Source: an uncultured Lachnospiraceae bacterium (GTDB taxonomy: Bacteria; Bacillota; Clostridia; Lachnospirales; Lachnospiraceae). From it: 44,241 nucleotides of DNA. The notes beneath the pieces were generated by a model. That model was not told where the DNA came from and did not search any database. It saw nothing but the letters and a program-made list of their open reading frames with translations. The stretch's first letter is position 1, and each line of letters opens with the position of its first letter. This document shows, in pieces, positions 34,897 to 41,623 of this stretch. The translations under genes were made by a program, and so were the position numbers. Location: the NCBI GenBank assembly GCA_900548905.1, contig URMK01000059.1, forward strand, positions 1 to 44,241, given 5' to 3'.

Positions 34897-34942
34897 AATT
34901 GCAGAAGGACCTCTCATTATGAGGGGTCCTTCTGCAATTTTT
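34895..34942. terminator. Very long two-way terminator between B and its membrane partner
   Basis: A 17-bp perfect stem (34895-34911 with 34925-34941) with A-rich and T-rich ends, closing with further pairs CCTC/GAGG in the loop. The stop codon of the convergent membrane-protein gene (34917-34919) is in the loop, and gene B's stop (34894-34896) adjoins the left arm. Confidence 0.92.
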
Positions 34943-35423
34943 GGTTATGATTACGATATTTTATGGCGAAATGAATGGAAATTAAGAAACCAGAAATATT
35001 CATCAATATTTTTATGGGATCTGTCGGAGTTATGGTATATAAATAACGTGGTAAGAATAAGTGGAACATATGCTCAAGATTCATTGGAAAATAGTCACCT
35101 GCCCAGAAGGGCTCTGTTATGTATACATATAAAAAAGTAAAAATAGGTGTTAATGCTCTGGACCTAAAACGGACACGAAAAAACAAATTAAATATTATTC
35201 TCCAAATACCAATCCCCCAGAGAAAAGGGAAAAGGAAAATCACTTTATTTGCCAGGCGAATGGCATAATAAAGTAAAGAAAATTGTAAATAGTAAAATGC
35301 CAAAAAAGCAATATATCTAATTAGTACAGACCTTTTAGGAAGAAAATAAATATAGATAATAGTTAATAAATTAAATACGATAATTATTATTGCGGTAATG
35401 ATAAATTTTGTTTTTATTTTCAT
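34917..35423 (-). CDS. Multi-spanning membrane protein, candidate immunity partner of B
   Basis: A 168-residue protein with about four or five membrane helices (about 8-28, 34-55, 60-80, 90-105 and 142-158) and many Arg/Lys in loops; no family recognised. GGAGGAAA is placed well before the ATG. Convergent with large gene B, exactly as the 305-residue protein is with gene A, though the two membrane proteins are not obviously related in sequence or length. No TTTACA-N16-TCCTT promoter upstream; a lone TATAAT (35547-35552, minus strand) is the best -10 candidate. An immunity role is suggested by position only. Confidence 0.62.
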   Translation of the reverse strand: MKIKTKFIITAIIIIVFNLLTIIYIYFLPKRSVLIRYIAFLAFYYLQFSLLYYAIRLANKVIFLFPFLWGIGIWRIIFNLFFRVRFRSRALTPIFTFLYVYITEPFWAGDYFPMNLEHMFHLFLPRYLYTITPTDPIKILMNISGFLISIHFAIKYRNHNQKLQKDPS

Positions 35424-35628
35424 GTTTCCTCCGTATGGAATGCTAATTAATTGATAAAGACAGCAGCAAATCCAACCATAAAAGAATGAGTGAGAATTGG
35501 GTTATGAATGATATATACAACTAAGGCTCTTCTCATTATTTGAATGATTATATTTAGAATGAAATACGGATATAATTATTATTTATCTTTTATAGCATAG
35601 CAGAAGATTATGGAATATTAAATAAAAA

Positions 35629-35656
35629 TTTACTTTCGTCGCTTTTTATTATCTCT
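35629..35656 (+). promoter_or_regulatory. Module promoter variant before the holin gene
   Basis: -35 TTTACT (35629-35634), 16 bp spacer, -10 ATCTCT (35651-35656). It departs from the others at one -35 and two -10 positions, but shares TTC-x-TCG right after the -35 with the sigma-gene promoter. Leader of about 20 bases. The rest of 35424-35628 holds no gene. Confidence 0.55.
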
Positions 35657-35683
35657 CTATATATAAGCGAAGGAGGTCCTATT

Positions 35684-35926
35684 ATGGAAAATGCACTTAT
35701 TGAAGCAGCTATGTCACAAGGAATTTGGGTCGTTCTTTTTGTCGCCTTATTTCTTTACACAATCAAAAATAATGAAAAAACGGTTAAGAGACAGGAAGAG
35801 CGGGAGGAGAAATATCAGTGTATGATTACAAACTTAACTGCTAAATTTTCAGTTATTACGAAGATAGAAGAGGACACAGAGATGATTATTGAAAAACTGG
35901 ATGATATGAAATCAGGTAAAATGTAA
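35684..35926 (+). CDS. BhlA/UviB-type holin-like peptide
   Basis: An 80-residue protein with one N-terminal membrane helix (about 12-27, GIWVVLFVALFLYTI), then a charged region KNNEKTVKRQEEREEKYQ typical of the BhlA/UviB family, and a coiled-coil-like tail. UviB accompanies the bacteriocin gene of a Clostridium perfringens plasmid, and TcdE plays a related role with C. difficile toxins. Such proteins permeabilise the membrane and release proteins lacking signal peptides. Perfect AGGAGG 8 bases upstream. It lies directly before the sigma-factor gene, as in uviAB-type pairs. It probably releases the GH25 and the large DUF1906 proteins. Confidence 0.85.
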   Translation: MENALIEAAMSQGIWVVLFVALFLYTIKNNEKTVKRQEEREEKYQCMITNLTAKFSVITKIEEDTEMIIEKLDDMKSGKM

Positions 35927-35939
35927 CACAACTGTAGTT

Positions 35940-35948
35940 TGATATAAT
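35940..35948 (+). promoter_or_regulatory. Extended -10 promoter for basal sigma-gene expression
   Basis: TG-A-TATAAT (35940-35948), an extended -10 element with no good -35. It could provide housekeeping-polymerase transcription that primes the autoregulated promoter at 35980. Confidence 0.45.
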
Positions 35949-35979
35949 GTATATTTGGTAATATAATTAAGAACATCCA

Positions 35980-36007
35980 TTTACATTCTTCGACTATTTA
36001 TCTCCTT
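35980..36007 (+). promoter_or_regulatory. Module promoter before the sigma gene (autoregulation)
   Basis: -35 TTTACA (35980-35985), 16 bp spacer, -10 CTCCTT (36002-36007). Same hexamers and spacing as before both large genes, which suggests that the sigma factor drives its own gene. The leader would be only about 15 bases, just enough for the GGGGG ribosome site. Confidence 0.75.
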
Positions 36008-36028
36008 ACCTTTAAGGGGGTAAGTAAA

Positions 36029-36565
36029 ATGTATTATGAGATGATTTCAGAATATCAATCGGGAAATGACAAGATACTCATGGAATTGATTGAATATTTT
36101 CAGCCTTTACTTAAAAAATATGCATTTATGTTGGGATATCAGGATGCCTATAATGATTTGCAGCTTGAATTTATAGAATTTCTACAAAAAATGCCGTTAA
36201 CTGCGCTCAATAGTGCTAATGATGGAACTATAGTAGAATATATAAGAGTAACTGTTGTTAATTTTTATAGAGCTGAAGTAAAAAAACTAATCAAGAAAAA
36301 GAATGAAATACTGATGTCGGAATTGAGCGAGAGCCAACAAAGCGTGGTATATAATCGAAATTCCGGATATGATGATACCTTTCTTTTCGAATATGAATTA
36401 GATAAAATTTTAAATGCGGAGGAGAAGGAAATTATATACCTAATTTATGTATTGGAATTTACTTCTTCTGATATTGCTAAAATGAAATACAAAACGAGAC
36501 AGGCTATTAATCAGAAAAAAAAGCGGGCATTAAATAAAATACGTGAATATATAGACGATATTTAA
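36029..36565 (+). CDS. Small sigma-70-family factor, UviA/TcdR-like
   Basis: A 178-residue sigma factor with only regions 2 and 4. Region 2 (about 10-95) contains YNDLQLEFIEFLQKM and IVEYIRVTVVNFYRAEVKK. Region 4 (about 130-175) contains EEKEIIYLIYVLEFTSSDIAKMKYKTRQAINQKK, a helix-turn-helix. Size and composition (Lys, Ile, Tyr-rich) match the UviA/TcdR/BotR group (group 5), which turn on clostridial bacteriocin and toxin genes from promoters with -35 TTTACA. Six promoters of that kind are found in this island, including its own. Neighbour of a UviB-like holin, as in uviAB. Likely the master switch of the module. Assignment to the group is by pattern, not alignment. Confidence 0.82.
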   Translation: MYYEMISEYQSGNDKILMELIEYFQPLLKKYAFMLGYQDAYNDLQLEFIEFLQKMPLTALNSANDGTIVEYIRVTVVNFYRAEVKKLIKKKNEILMSELSESQQSVVYNRNSGYDDTFLFEYELDKILNAEEKEIIYLIYVLEFTSSDIAKMKYKTRQAINQKKKRALNKIREYIDDI

Positions 36566-36795
36566 TGCATTTACCATGGCCTATACATTTTAACTATAAA
36601 GTCCATGCCCTAAATACCCTGGAAGGTTTCATAACCTCTTTTGAGATTACGCCCGCATCTATATATGAAAGGGAAGGCTTCGGCAATCTGCTGGCAGGAC
36701 ATTGCGCTATTACGTTCCTTAGTGATAAAAGATATGTTGGAGAAGCGTTCACCCGGGAGATGAAGGAGCAGGGTATGTGCAAAATGTCTTCATGA
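36565..36795 (+). pseudogene. IS982-type transposase remnant
   Basis: About 76 codons resembling the middle of IS982-family DDE transposases: FNYKVHALNTLEGFITSFEITPASIYEREG and FLSDKRYVGEAFTREMKEQG. The N-terminal DNA-binding part, the first catalytic Asp and the C-terminal part are missing, and the expected glycine in the GDKGY motif is altered (SDKRY). The frame opens one base inside the sigma-gene stop, by chance. It marks an old insertion at the right edge of the island. Confidence 0.75.
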
Positions 36796-37367
36796 AGAAC
36801 CAAAGGTGAATGAATTACAGATTATAACGGACTACGTGAGGCTATATACATTTTAGGAGCTATTGGAACATTGTTCGGAATTGAGGTTAAATACCCAAAC
36901 GTAACAAAGGATAGCAGCATTGTATGTAATCGTAAATAAGATGGAGGGGCTATGACTTATAGGAGTATAGCAGACCGTAGAATTATCAGGGGATAGAGAT
37001 TATGTCATATAGTATAGAATTTATCCCTTTTTACTGGATGGATAAACAATTATTTGGGCTGGTGGCCAGTATTGCCATTAAGAAAGAATTTCTGTCAGTG
37101 TCTTGATACAATCAGGGACGCGCCGAAGGGAGACCACAGAGGAACCAATAACCCGCCGATAGGAAAAACCTTCCGTCACGGCATCATACGGCCCTTCGGC
37201 CTATATAATTTCCCATTGCCATTTCCCGCACAATATGGTATATTTCTCCATGTAGATAAAAGAGAGTTTCTGAAGGCGGAAGCATATTCGGAGGCTCTCT
37301 TTCTCTATTTTAACAAAAACCCGGAAAACAACCAGTCAACCGTATGAGGAAAGGAAGGCAACAGAAA
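36796..37367. other. Decayed intergenic stretch
   Basis: About 570 bases without a credible gene. Short frames are present, such as a 38-codon piece ending at about 36939 (GLREAIYILGAIGTLFGIEV), a 14-codon frame from 36953 with GGAGGGG before it, and a 34-codon frame at 37002-37106. I recognise none of them. They look like debris beside the transposase remnant. Confidence 0.5.
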
Positions 37368-37694
37368 ATGAAAACAGAAACGATCGAGAATATGTGCGGC
37401 GGAAAAGGACATGTAATCATTAAATACATCCTTGGAGAAAAAGAATGTAACGGGAAATGCGGACTGTACGCCCAGGTAACCATTGAACCCGGCTGCAGCC
37501 TCGGATACCATGAGCACCATAACGAAAGCGAAACCTACTATATTCTGTCCGGTACAGGTGACTATGATGATAACGGCACGGTACGCCCTGTAAAAGCGGG
37601 GGATGTCACCTTTACCCCGGACGGCAGCGGCCATGGCCTGGTGAATACCGGGGACACCGATCTGGTCTTCATGGCGTTAATCATTTTTGACTGA
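37368..37694 (+). CDS. Cupin-domain protein
   Basis: A 108-residue single-domain cupin. Motif 1 is G-x5-HEHHNESETYYILSGTG (two or three metal-ligand His and Glu) and motif 2 is PDGSGHGLVNTG with the last His. Metal-dependent sugar-isomerase-like or small-molecule-binding roles are usual, and the substrate is unknown. The ATG at 37368 has AAAGGAAGG 10 bases upstream. The in-frame ATG at 37344 lies ahead of that site. It stands alone between decayed DNA and a convergent AraC-type gene. Confidence 0.87.
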   Translation: MKTETIENMCGGKGHVIIKYILGEKECNGKCGLYAQVTIEPGCSLGYHEHHNESETYYILSGTGDYDDNGTVRPVKAGDVTFTPDGSGHGLVNTGDTDLVFMALIIFD

Positions 37695-37755
37695 TATTAT
37701 GCATAATCGGACAAAATATGACAGATTTTATGCATAATGCTTCCCGCTTCCTATC

Positions 37756-38646
37756 TCAGGCCAGCCTGCGGAAGCAACGGGGAGATACGCCCTTGACCTG
37801 TTTGAAAAACTTACAGTAATAGCTGGCGCTGTGAAATCCGCAGGCATAAGCGATCTCCGTAATGGTCTGCTTCGTATCGGATAACAGCGGAAGGCTCTTT
37901 TCAATCCGGTAGGTCAAAAGATAGGTGATGGGAGATACCGAAAGGTGTTTCCGGAACAGCCGGCTGCAGGTACTTTCACTGATGTGAAAGGAGGAGGCCA
38001 GTTCCTTCAGCGTAATGGGATCCATATAATGAAGATCAATGTAATGCAGCATTTCCTTCAGGATTTCCACATCCCTTCCAACACTCTGGATCGGAGCAAA
38101 GGCAGCAGGCCGCCGGGCGGCCAGGGCGTGAAACAAAGAGAGGATATGGCTTTGGATCATCAGTTCATAGCCGTATCCTTTTTCCTGCGATACCTCATAC
38201 AAAGATTCCAGGATGTGCACGCACGATGCATCCCGGAAATCTTCCCCATGGAATGCATAGCTGGAAAAGTTCTTATTCCTCATGAGCGGAAGCAGATATT
38301 TTTCCATGACAAGGCTGTCGGGCGAAGACTGCAGAAGCTCCGGCGCAAAGACAAAATTATACATGATACAGTTTCCGCAGTCCACGGGAACAATGCTGTG
38401 AAGCACATCGGAATTAATGAAAAGGCCGTCCCCTTCCTTTAAAAGATAGGTATCCGATGCGATTTGAAAGGATGCCCGCCCGGCAATCACTGCGGTGAAT
38501 TCAAATTCCCTGTGCCAGTGCCACGGAATATATCCGGCCGGGTACAGCGACAGATCGTCCAGGTAATCCTGGAAGGGAAAAGCTTTGGAGCCGTGTTTGG
38601 TCAGTTCCTGTAAATCGGCCCCGATTTCTATATTGAGTTGCTTCAT
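37756..38646 (-). CDS. AraC-family transcriptional regulator with cupin-type sensor
   Basis: A 296-residue regulator. An N-terminal AraC-binding cupin domain (about 25-150; PWHWHREFEFTAVIAG, GDGLFINSDVLHS) senses a small ligand, and a C-terminal AraC/XylS double helix-turn-helix (about 195-292; LKELASSFHISESTCSRLFRKHL, ITEIAYACGFHSASYYCKFFKQVKG) binds DNA. GGAGG lies 9 bases before the start. Divergent from the MFS gene, so it most likely activates that operon. Ligand unknown; sugars are typical. Confidence 0.9.
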   Translation of the reverse strand: MKQLNIEIGADLQELTKHGSKAFPFQDYLDDLSLYPAGYIPWHWHREFEFTAVIAGRASFQIASDTYLLKEGDGLFINSDVLHSIVPVDCGNCIMYNFVFAPELLQSSPDSLVMEKYLLPLMRNKNFSSYAFHGEDFRDASCVHILESLYEVSQEKGYGYELMIQSHILSLFHALAARRPAAFAPIQSVGRDVEILKEMLHYIDLHYMDPITLKELASSFHISESTCSRLFRKHLSVSPITYLLTYRIEKSLPLLSDTKQTITEIAYACGFHSASYYCKFFKQVKGVSPRCFRRLA

Positions 38647-38733
38647 GGAAAAAATCCTCCATAATGACCTGATTGTTATAAAAAAATCCCTTATTATGAC
38701 TAAAAAACGCTATTTTTATAGTTTCAGTGACTC

Positions 38734-38770
38734 TATAATACTAAATTGCCGGGTTGTTTACAAGGCCCGG
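38734..38770 (+). promoter_or_regulatory. MFS-operon promoter and stem-loop
   Basis: A perfect -10 TATAAT (38734-38739) with no good -35, as expected when an AraC-type activator is needed. Just downstream, CCGGG (38749-38753) and CCCGG (38766-38770) enclose TTGTTTACAA, giving a hairpin in the leader or an operator dyad. Confidence 0.45.
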
Positions 38771-38802
38771 AAATAAACTGACAGAAAAGAGAGATATGAT
38801 CT

Positions 38803-40050
38803 ATGGAAAACTATGTTGTCAGCGGAGGAAAATCGGTTCTGAAAAGCTATCGGCATACGCTGTATGCCAGTTATCTGGGTTACATTACCCAAGCTATCGT
38901 CAATAACTTTGTCCCCCTTCTTTTTACTACATTTATTGCATCGTATGGGATTTCCCTGGAAAAAATAACATTGCTGGTAACCATTAATTTCGGCATCCAG
39001 CTGGTGGTGGATTTGCTGTCCCCCCGTTTTGTGGATCGGATTGGGTATAAGACCTCGATTATTATTGCACATGTGTTTGCGGCGGCCGGCCTGGCCGGTC
39101 TGGGTGTCCTGCCGGATTTGCTGCCGGATCCTTATGTCGGCATGCTGGCTGCCATTCTTTTTTATGCCATCGGCGGCGGGCTGATAGAAGTGCTGATAAG
39201 CCCTATTGTGGAGGCCTGCCCGTTTGACCAGAAGTCGGCGGCCATGAGCCTGCTGCATTCCTTTTACTGTTGGGGGCATGTGGCGGTTATCCTGGTATCC
39301 ACATTGTTTTTTGCCCTGGCCGGTGTACACAACTGGCGGATTCTGAGCTTTATCTGGGCGCTGGTCCCGCTGTTGAACGCGGTTTATTTCTGCCTCGTTC
39401 CGGTCCGTTCCCTGAATGAGGACGGAGAGAGCATGTCTGTAAAAGAACTGCTTTCCGGCAAGCTGTTCTGGATATTCGCCCTTCTCATGGTATGCGCCGG
39501 GGCATCGGAGCAGGCTATGAGCCAGTGGGCATCCGCGTTTGCGGAGTCCGGCCTGAAGGTTTCTAAAACCATAGGCGATTTGGCGGGACCGTGTATGTTT
39601 GCCGTTTTTATGGGGGCGTCCCGGGCCTTTTACGCCAAGTTCAGTGAAAAAATAAACTTGATTCTGTTCATGACGGCAAGCGGTGTCCTGTGTGTCGCCA
39701 GTTACCTGCTGGCATCCCTGTCCCCGCTTCCGGTTCTTGCTCTGGTCGGCTGCGGTCTCTGCGGTCTGTCCGTAGGTATTATGTGGCCGGGAACCTTCAG
39801 CCTGGCGGCGGAAAAATGTCCCAAGGGAGGTACCGCCATGTTTGCTTATTTTGCCCTGGCGGGGGATCTGGGCTGTTCCTCCGGCCCCACGCTGGTGGGA
39901 ATGATATCCGATGCATTTGACGGAAGGCTGACCGCCGGTCTGCTGGCCGCCATTATTTTCCCGTTGCTGCTGCTGGCAGGTCTGCGGGTTTGTAAAAAAA
40001 TGACGGATAGAATCCATAAACCGGAGGCATCCTACAAGAAAGAGGTCTGA
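38803..40050 (+). CDS. MFS transporter
   Basis: A 415-residue major facilitator with twelve predicted helices and a charged loop (SLNEDGESMSVKELL) between the halves. Resembles the sugar-type MFS group (FucP-like), with the cytoplasmic loop motif DLLSPRFVDRIGYKTSI after helix 2. The substrate cannot be read from the sequence. It is the first gene of a run of four same-strand genes and divergent from the AraC-type regulator. Confidence 0.88.
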   Translation: MENYVVSGGKSVLKSYRHTLYASYLGYITQAIVNNFVPLLFTTFIASYGISLEKITLLVTINFGIQLVVDLLSPRFVDRIGYKTSIIIAHVFAAAGLAGLGVLPDLLPDPYVGMLAAILFYAIGGGLIEVLISPIVEACPFDQKSAAMSLLHSFYCWGHVAVILVSTLFFALAGVHNWRILSFIWALVPLLNAVYFCLVPVRSLNEDGESMSVKELLSGKLFWIFALLMVCAGASEQAMSQWASAFAESGLKVSKTIGDLAGPCMFAVFMGASRAFYAKFSEKINLILFMTASGVLCVASYLLASLSPLPVLALVGCGLCGLSVGIMWPGTFSLAAEKCPKGGTAMFAYFALAGDLGCSSGPTLVGMISDAFDGRLTAGLLAAIIFPLLLLAGLRVCKKMTDRIHKPEASYKKEV

Positions 40051-40086
40051 GCAGAGATCGGACGAATCGAAGAAGAGGTGTACGGC

Positions 40087-41541
40087 ATGGATTCTATCTG
40101 GAAAAAAATGAACCATAACCCGGAAAAGCTGGCTTTTTCCGGACATATACAAACAGAAGCGGCGGTGATAGGCGGCGGGATGGCGGGCATCCTGACCGCC
40201 TTTTTCCTGCAGGAGGCGGGGGTTAAAACCATTCTTTTGGAGGCGGGGCATATCGGGGAAGGACAGACGGGCAATACCACAGCTAAAATCACGGCCCAGC
40301 ACGGACTCCTATTTGACGGGCTGACGGCAAGCCAGGGTGCCCAACGTGCGGCGCTGTATGCGAAGGCCAACCAGGCCGGGGTCGAGGAATACCGCCGGCT
40401 TGTAAAGCAGCTGGATATCGGCTGCGACTGGCAGGAGACTTTTTCCTGCGTGTACAGTACCCGGGATCGGGAACTGATGGAAAAAGAGGCGCTGGCGGCG
40501 GCCGCACTGGGACTGCCGGCAGAATTTGTTACGGAAACCGAACTGCCTTTTTCTGTGGAAGGGGGCGTCCGGCTGGAAAATTGCGCCTGTTTTTCGCCGC
40601 TTGATTTTCTGTATGCATTGGCGGAAACACTGACAATTTATGAGAATTCGGAAGTGATAAAGGTGGAAGAAAAGGTGATTACCACAGCCGGAGGAGAGGT
40701 GACGGCGGATCATATTATCTTCGCGGGCCATTTTCCCTTCCTGAATAAGCCGGGCTATTATTTTGCCAGAATGTATCAGGAGCGGAGCTACTGCCTGGCA
40801 TTGTCCGGGGCAGGAAGCATGAAGGGGATGTATTACGGCGTGGAAGAGGAGGGATTTTCCTTCCGCGGCCTTTCCCACAAAGGCCAGGATCTGGTGCTCA
40901 TGGGGGGCTGCAACCATCGGACGGGAGGCAATGAAGGAGGCCGGTATGACAGGCTGCGTGCTGCCTCCCGCCGGTTCTGGCCGGAATGCAGGGAGGCTGC
41001 CGCCTGGTCCGCCCAGGATTGTATGACATTGGACGGTATTCCTTATATCGGCCGTTATTCCTCCCAGACACCGGAATGGTATGTAGCCACCGGTTTCGGA
41101 AAATGGGGGATGAGCCATTCCATGGTGTCGGCCCTGCTTCTCACGGATTTGATCACCGGAAAAGAAAATCCGTATGAGGAGCTGTTTACCCCCGCCAGGC
41201 TGGGCTGGAACGGGGCGGTGAACCTGGCGAAGCAGGCAGGCTGTTCCCTGAAAGGATTTATGGGAAAACGCAATGCCACGGCGGGTGAATATCTGGAGGA
41301 TCTGGAACCGGGAGAAGGGCATCTGGTGGAATACGGGAAAGGGAAAATAGGCGCATACCGGGATGAGGAAGGTTCCCTGCATCTGGTTACCGCAAGATGC
41401 CCCCATTTGGGCTGTGAGCTCACCTGGAATCCGGATGAGAAAAGCTGGGACTGCCCCTGCCATGGTTCCCGTTTTGACTATGAAGGCAGAGTGCTGGACG
41501 GTCCGGCCCAGGAGGGAATCGGGCTGGTATGGGAGTCCTGA
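40087..41541 (+). CDS. FAD-dependent oxidoreductase with C-terminal Rieske domain
   Basis: A 484-residue two-domain protein. A DAO-type flavoprotein (about 1-380) begins with the dinucleotide-binding motif AAVIGGGMAGILTAFFL and has the C-terminal FAD contact DGIPYIGRY. A Rieske [2Fe-2S] domain (about 400-484) has C438-x-H440 and C456-x-x-H459. This fusion (YhfW-like) is common in Firmicutes, with no settled substrate. AGAAGAGG lies 8 bases before the ATG at 40087. The GTG at 40078 is inside that site. Cytoplasmic. Confidence 0.88.
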   Translation: MDSIWKKMNHNPEKLAFSGHIQTEAAVIGGGMAGILTAFFLQEAGVKTILLEAGHIGEGQTGNTTAKITAQHGLLFDGLTASQGAQRAALYAKANQAGVEEYRRLVKQLDIGCDWQETFSCVYSTRDRELMEKEALAAAALGLPAEFVTETELPFSVEGGVRLENCACFSPLDFLYALAETLTIYENSEVIKVEEKVITTAGGEVTADHIIFAGHFPFLNKPGYYFARMYQERSYCLALSGAGSMKGMYYGVEEEGFSFRGLSHKGQDLVLMGGCNHRTGGNEGGRYDRLRAASRRFWPECREAAAWSAQDCMTLDGIPYIGRYSSQTPEWYVATGFGKWGMSHSMVSALLLTDLITGKENPYEELFTPARLGWNGAVNLAKQAGCSLKGFMGKRNATAGEYLEDLEPGEGHLVEYGKGKIGAYRDEEGSLHLVTARCPHLGCELTWNPDEKSWDCPCHGSRFDYEGRVLDGPAQEGIGLVWES

Positions 41542-41623
41542 GACACACCTGAGCCTGTTCAAAACAGAAAGCAGCTGGTATAATATGCGAAAGAACTAAG
41601 GAATACAAGGGAGGAACGGATCG

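Noticed and set aside
35521..35560. Partial resemblance to the promoter region of large gene B (shared ATTATTTGAATGA)
   Set aside because: No TTTACA at the required distance; the match is short and AT-rich, so chance or a decayed duplicate cannot be told apart.
37054..37347. 97-codon frame before the cupin gene
   Set aside because: No ribosome site, composition like translated noncoding DNA, no recognisable motif.
38758..40302. 514-codon minus-strand frame opposite the MFS gene
   Set aside because: Shadow of a clear twelve-helix transporter on the plus strand; its translation is rich in Gln, His, Arg and Cys with no domain.
40309..41562. 417-codon minus-strand frame opposite the FAD/Rieske gene
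   Set aside because: Shadow frame; the plus strand has intact FAD and Rieske motifs.
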